A stretch of DNA of 34,995 nucleotides from Candidatus Gallispira edinburgensis (GTDB lineage Bacteria; Bacillota; Clostridia; Lachnospirales; CAG-274): assembly GCA_904395805.1 (NCBI GenBank), contig CAJFNV010000017.1, forward strand, positions 1 to 34,995, read 5' to 3'. Made by a program: the position numbers and the translations under genes. The notes under the pieces are model-generated. The model ran no database searches, had not been told where the DNA came from, and was given only the letters and a program-made list of their open reading frames with translations. Positions 31,769-34,995 of this stretch are shown here, piece by piece (the first letter of the stretch is position 1; each line of letters opens with the position of its first letter).

Positions 31769-33151
31769 ATGCTTAAGAAAATTTTATCCGGTGTTCTTGC
31801 AGCAGCAATAGCTTTGTCTGTTCCTGTAATGAGTATGGGTGCAGATACAATTGAAATTGACTGTGTTGTAAGTGACACCAATGTCAATGTCGGAGATGAA
31901 TTTTACGTTGATTTTAAGGTAACAGACAATCCGACAGGTTACAACAGTATGCAGTGCTTTGTTGATTTTGATGCTTCAAAGCTTGAGGCTGTGGAATGTG
32001 ATGTTCCCGACATACCTGATGATCTGATCATTTATACTGATGAGAACGGAGTTAATTATTCAATATTTTCATATACAAATGTAAATGGCAGAATTAATTT
32101 TGTTCCTTCTGAGGGTGATGAAGATTACCTTGGAATGGCTGACGGGGTAACACCAGCAGGAAAGCTTGGAAGAATAAAGCTTGCTAATCTTCTTTCAGAC
32201 AGAGAAGACGATGTAAGAGTGAATTATACAGGTACAGGTACACTTCTCAGAATGAAGTTCAGAGCTCTTGAAGGAGGAACTTCAGAGATCGCCATGAACG
32301 ATATAAGAGGAAGTTATACTGATGAGAACGGTGTAAGTCAGGTGCTTGCATTTAATGCAAACAGCGGAAGTGTGACAATTAACGGCGGAAGCAGTCCTGA
32401 TGATGAAACCACTACTGAAACAACAACTTCAAGTTCAGGAAGCAACAGCGGAAGCTCAGGCGGAAGCGGCGGCTCAGGCGGTTCAGGCGGAAGCTCATCA
32501 GCAACTACAGAAACAACTACAGCAGAGGCTGAAAACGAGAGCACAACAGAAACTGTTATAGGCGGTGCTGACGGTGAAACAGATATAACTGTTGTTTCAT
32601 TCAGTGATGTTGAAGATAATTTCTGGGGTCGCAGCTATATTACAGAGCTTGCTTCAAAGGGCGTTGTAAACGGTTATCCTGATGGTACATTCAGACCAAA
32701 CGACAATGTTAAGAGAGCTGATTTCCTGATCATGCTTTTAAGAGGTCTGGGTGTTGACACATCTGCAGCAGCAACAGGAGATAACTTTACCGACGTTGAA
32801 GCAGGTGCATATTATGCAAATGCATGTGCTATAGCTAAGGAAATGGGAATAGCAACAGGTAATCCTGACGGCTCATTTGCTCCGAACAGCTTTATAACAA
32901 GACAGGATATGATGATACTTGCAAAGAAAGCTCTTGAAAGTGAGCTCGGAAGTGAAATAACAGGTGATGTTTCTGTACTTGATCAGTTTAATGATAAGGC
33001 AGAAATCTCAGCTTATGCGGTTGACAGCCTTGCGGCTATGGTTGAACAGGGCATTGTAAGCGGTATGGGCGACGGAATTGCTCCTAAGGACAATACAACA
33101 AGAGCACAGGCTGCTGTTATCATATCTAAGATAATGGAAAATATTGGCTGA
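31769..33151 (+). CDS. Cell-surface protein with cohesin-like domain and three SLH motifs
   Basis: A 460-residue exported protein. Signal peptide about 1-25 (ending SMGA). A cohesin-type beta sandwich (about 28-213) begins IEIDCVVSDTNVNVGDEFYV, followed by a TTETTT then Gly/Ser-rich linker (about 214-263). Three S-layer-homology motifs (about 268-325, 330-390, 395-460) include FSDVEDNFWGRSYITELASKG and NGYPDGTFRPNDNVKRADF. SLH motifs bind pyruvylated secondary wall polymer, and cohesins bind dockerin-bearing proteins, as in the cellulosomal anchors OlpA and SdbA. So this may be a wall-bound receptor for partner proteins. No dockerin gene lies in the window. A monocistronic unit with promoter and terminator. 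Confidence 0.88.
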   Translation: MLKKILSGVLAAAIALSVPVMSMGADTIEIDCVVSDTNVNVGDEFYVDFKVTDNPTGYNSMQCFVDFDASKLEAVECDVPDIPDDLIIYTDENGVNYSIFSYTNVNGRINFVPSEGDEDYLGMADGVTPAGKLGRIKLANLLSDREDDVRVNYTGTGTLLRMKFRALEGGTSEIAMNDIRGSYTDENGVSQVLAFNANSGSVTINGGSSPDDETTTETTTSSSGSNSGSSGGSGGSGGSGGSSSATTETTTAEAENESTTETVIGGADGETDITVVSFSDVEDNFWGRSYITELASKGVVNGYPDGTFRPNDNVKRADFLIMLLRGLGVDTSAAATGDNFTDVEAGAYYANACAIAKEMGIATGNPDGSFAPNSFITRQDMMILAKKALESELGSEITGDVSVLDQFNDKAEISAYAVDSLAAMVEQGIVSGMGDGIAPKDNTTRAQAAVIISKIMENIG

Positions 33152-33158
33152 TAAAAAT

Positions 33159-33200
33159 GGTGTAATTGATGAAATTTATCATCAATTACACTGTTTTTTT
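33159..33200 (+). terminator. Terminator of the cohesin-SLH gene
   Basis: GTGTAATTGATGA (33160-33172) pairs perfectly with TCATCAATTACAC (33179-33191); seven T follow after TG. Confidence 0.92.
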
Positions 33201-33220
33201 GATTATTTTAAGATTTGTGT

Positions 33221-33249
33221 ATTTAAACATTTGGTCGAAATGTTTAAAT
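33221..33249. repeat. Perfect 12-bp inverted repeat in the 300-base gap
   Basis: ATTTAAACATTT (33221-33232), ggtcg loop, AAATGTTTAAAT (33238-33249). There is no adjacent U-tract on the plus strand and it lies well upstream of the next promoter (33351), so it is not an ordinary terminator. The rest of 33250-33350 is plain AT-rich sequence. Confidence 0.75.
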
Positions 33250-33350
33250 TGCATAAAAATGGAAAATAAAATTGTGTACTATACACAAAAAAATATGTAA
33301 TTTTATTAAAATCTAACAGATTTCAGAAATATTACAACTTAGTTTTTTGG

Positions 33351-33379
33351 TTGTTTTTTCAGAGCTTTGGTAGTATAAT
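33351..33379 (+). promoter_or_regulatory. Promoter of the 153-residue unknown gene
   Basis: TTGTTT (33351-33356), 17 bases, TATAAT (33374-33379). The first ATG of the open frame touches the -10 box, so translation must start further downstream. Confidence 0.75.
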
Positions 33380-33451
33380 ATGATTGTAGTTAAATTAACA
33401 ATGTTTAACTGCAAATCACTGCTGTTTTTATTTAGAAACGGGGTAATGTAT

Positions 33452-33913
33452 ATGAGTAGAAAATATGAAAATGAGTTTAACGGAGTAATTAAAAGCGGAA
33501 TAAAATCACTTAAAAATAATGTAGAAAAGCTTACAAGCAAAATGTCTCTTGATCCTATTTTTACAATGGATAAAGAGGATCTTAAAATTTATGCTAAATG
33601 CAACAGTATGCTTTTTGATTTTTCAGGCTATACAAAATTTAATTATGCTCTTAAGGCTATTGATGCCTGTGAAAAATATCTTGCAATAGATATTTCAGAC
33701 AAGGAAATGCAGAGGGCATATATAAGTATGCTTGAAAATATCGGTAATATCAAAGAGGCATATAGCTGTGTTAAGGCATGGCTTAACAATGAGGTTACAA
33801 AGGATACGGCTGAAGCCTTCCTTGGGTCAGGCATTAACAGATACAGCGAATTTATGACTACCGAGGAAAGAGAGAAGTTTGACTGTCTTTACAGTCCTGC
33901 TTCATGTTATTAA
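33452..33913 (+). CDS. Hypothetical helical cytoplasmic protein
   Basis: The start is set at ATG 33452 because the promoter at 33351-33379 rules out the upstream ATG at 33380, and ACGGGG lies eight bases before it; ATG 33446 is too close to that site. The product has 153 residues, no signal peptide and no membrane segment. It is mostly helical, with NYALKAIDACEKYLAIDIS and QRAYISMLENIGNIKEAYSC, a pattern suggesting TPR-like helix pairs, but I recognise no family. Followed closely by the folded RNA element at 33937. Confidence 0.6.
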   Translation: MSRKYENEFNGVIKSGIKSLKNNVEKLTSKMSLDPIFTMDKEDLKIYAKCNSMLFDFSGYTKFNYALKAIDACEKYLAIDISDKEMQRAYISMLENIGNIKEAYSCVKAWLNNEVTKDTAEAFLGSGINRYSEFMTTEEREKFDCLYSPASCY

Positions 33914-33936
33914 TTAGTTGGCAGTGATATAGTTTA

Positions 33937-34055
33937 AGGGTGTTTGTGATCCTGTTTTGGGTTACGGTTTGAGCCGGGTGAATGTGAGAAATCATATTTC
34001 ATCCGGCAGGACCGGTAATCTGAGTAAGGATCACAGACATCTTTTTTTTATTTTA
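33937..34055 (+). ncRNA. Candidate structured RNA ending in an intrinsic terminator
   Basis: An outer 15-bp helix (33939-33953 with 34027-34041) contains two G-U pairs. Inside, GGTTAC-GGTT can pair with GACC-G-GTAATC. A top hairpin pairs GCCGGGTGAA with TTCATCCGGC, again with a G-U pair. The 3' side of the outer helix is followed by eight T. Several wobble pairs in one continuous fold suggest selection on RNA structure. It is not tRNA, tmRNA or SRP RNA by any motif I know. It could be a small RNA processed from the upstream transcript or an elaborate 3' UTR. Confidence 0.5.
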
Positions 34056-34122
34056 AGCAGGCATATAAAAAATTCATGATAAATATTTTTTAAAAAATTG
34101 TAAAAATATTTATATAAAACTA

Positions 34123-34151
34123 TTGACAAATTATTTAAATAGTGATACAAT
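34123..34151 (+). promoter_or_regulatory. Sigma-A promoter of the RHH-like gene
   Basis: TTGACA (34123-34128), 17 bases, TACAAT (34146-34151). It starts transcription after the structured RNA, so that RNA is not this gene's leader. Confidence 0.82.
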
Positions 34152-34175
34152 ATATTTAAAGTTGAGGTGATGATT

Positions 34176-34808
34176 GTGAGTAAGAGTGTGTACAGCATAG
34201 TATTAAATGATGCTGTTGTTGAGGCCGTTGACGAAATGGCATATAAACTTGGTACTAACCGTTCAAATATGATAAATCAGATACTTGCGGAAAAGGTGGC
34301 TTATGTTACTCCTGAACAGCACATAAGAAATATTCTGGATACTGTGGAGGACATAATAAACGAACAGGATGTTTTCAGAATAATGGCGACACCTGGAGAC
34401 AGCTCACTTATGATAAAGAGTTCCTTTAAATATAAGTATAACCCTAGTGTTAAGTATTCTGTTGTGCTGAATAAGAATGGTAATTCGGCAACAGGTGAAC
34501 TTAGAGTGACTTTCAGAACACAAAATGAAAACCTCCTTCAGGCTCTTGATAATTTCCTTAATATATGGAATGCTCTTGAGGCTAAATATCAAAACAGAGA
34601 TCAAAAATATATAAAGTCTAAAGGAAAATATGTGAGAGCTCTTGACCTGCCTGTAGAGGACTATGATGAAAATCAGATAGGAGAGATGATATCGGAATAT
34701 ATTACAGGTTTTGACAGAATAATGAAACTTTACTTTGCCGGTGAAAGTATCGGAAATATTGAGAGAGAGTATGTTAAGTTTTACAGAGGGTGTGAGTATC
34801 AGATATAG
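34176..34808 (+). CDS. Protein with N-terminal ribbon-helix-helix-like segment, unknown role
   Basis: The start is placed at GTG 34176, eight bases after the GAGG of GAGGTGAT (34164-34171); the GTG and ATG inside or next to that site are unlikely starts. The product has 210 residues. Its first 45 (SVYSIVLNDAVVEAVDEMAY, then LGTNRSNMINQILAEKV) look like a CopG/Arc-type ribbon-helix-helix DNA-binding fold. The remaining 160 residues contain a beta-rich middle and helices near the end, with no recognised domain. It could be a transcriptional regulator with a sensor part, or an antitoxin-like protein, but no toxin gene is adjacent. It has its own promoter. Confidence 0.65.
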   Translation: MSKSVYSIVLNDAVVEAVDEMAYKLGTNRSNMINQILAEKVAYVTPEQHIRNILDTVEDIINEQDVFRIMATPGDSSLMIKSSFKYKYNPSVKYSVVLNKNGNSATGELRVTFRTQNENLLQALDNFLNIWNALEAKYQNRDQKYIKSKGKYVRALDLPVEDYDENQIGEMISEYITGFDRIMKLYFAGESIGNIEREYVKFYRGCEYQI

Positions 34809-34826
34809 GGGAGTGAGGAGTTGAAT

Positions 34827-34995
34827 CCCTCAGTCAGCCTTCGGCAGACAGCTCTTGGGTGTCTTAGGTGAGAGAGCTTTTTACTTGCAAGTGTCAGTGA
34901 GATAAACAGGAATTTAAGGGAATCCCTCCGTCTGTGCCTATGGCACAGCCACCTCCCTTTAGGCAAGGGAGGCTTTATGTTGGTGAGCTAAATTG
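34827..34995. repeat. Palindromic repeat cluster at the right end
   Basis: CCCTCAGTCAGC at 34827 repeats the beginning of the unit at 22100. A related unit at 34924-34973 starts CCCTCCGTCTG and holds GTGCC/GGCAC and CCTCCCTT (34952-34959) with AAGGGAGG (34965-34972). The core taaacaggaatttaa (34903-34917) lies between them. No gene is visible to the window end. Confidence 0.7.

Noticed and set aside
33231..33240. Spo0A box in the loop of the inverted repeat
   Set aside because: TTGGTCGAA has an extra base compared with TTGTCGAA, and no promoter is adjacent.
33937..34055. Riboswitch for the downstream RHH-like gene
   Set aside because: A TTGACA/TACAAT promoter lies after the structure, so the gene's own transcript does not contain it. 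No known riboswitch core was recognised.
34176..34808. Toxin-antitoxin operon
   Set aside because: The N-terminus resembles ribbon-helix-helix antitoxins, but the protein is too long at 210 residues and no small partner gene follows.

Overview
The window is AT-rich DNA that looks like the chromosome of an anaerobic, Gram-positive, spore-forming Firmicute of the class Clostridia. The signs are spoIVB next to a spo0A-type gene, mutS2, rnr, secG, a dacF-type carboxypeptidase, SLH and cohesin modules, strong GGAGG ribosome sites and sigma-A promoters. No phage, transposase or CRISPR array is visible. Genes of unknown function sit among housekeeping genes, and several intergenic gaps carry palindromic repeat elements.

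Layout. Positions 1-7850 hold a secreted metallophosphatase, a YibE/F membrane protein, a CNNM/HlyC-type CBS transporter and a divergent pair of secreted 'copper amine oxidase N-terminal' (stalk) domain proteins. Positions 7879-14983 are a tightly packed minus-strand run of nine genes: znuA, znuC, znuB, a CBS protein, a lipoprotein, a bifunctional homocysteine methyltransferase/methylene-THF reductase, an HPr-kinase-like ATPase, a PqqD-like protein and an S24/S26 peptidase. It starts from a promoter whose spacer lies within a perfect 18-bp palindrome. Then come a tRNA-Leu(CAA) gene and two more stalk proteins (15206-17578).

Positions 17780-21792 are a sporulation and envelope block: D-Ala-D-Ala carboxypeptidase, rluB, spoIVB and a spo0A-like gene whose receiver domain has lost its phosphorylation site. 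A roughly 690-bp gap of nested inverted repeats follows, then mutS2, an orphan OmpR-type regulator, secG, a 55-residue membrane protein missed by length cut-offs, and rnr (22485-28406). After a second repeat-filled gap come two overlapping ATP-grasp ligases, phosphofructokinase, a cohesin-SLH surface protein, an unknown gene, a strongly folded candidate RNA ending in a U-tract, and a ribbon-helix-helix type protein (28824-34808). The window ends in another repeat cluster.

Themes. The surface proteins share one architecture: signal peptide, stalk or cohesin/SLH module, and a Thr/Glu- or Gly/Ser-rich linker. Zinc import is co-transcribed with a zinc-type homocysteine methyltransferase and with a PqqD/HPrK/S26 cassette that resembles peptide-modification machinery but has no precursor peptide nearby. 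The best candidates for something undescribed are that cassette, the Spo0A homologue with a degenerate receiver, the structured RNA at 33937-34055 and the tandem ATP-grasp pair. All functional calls come from reading motifs; no database search was run.
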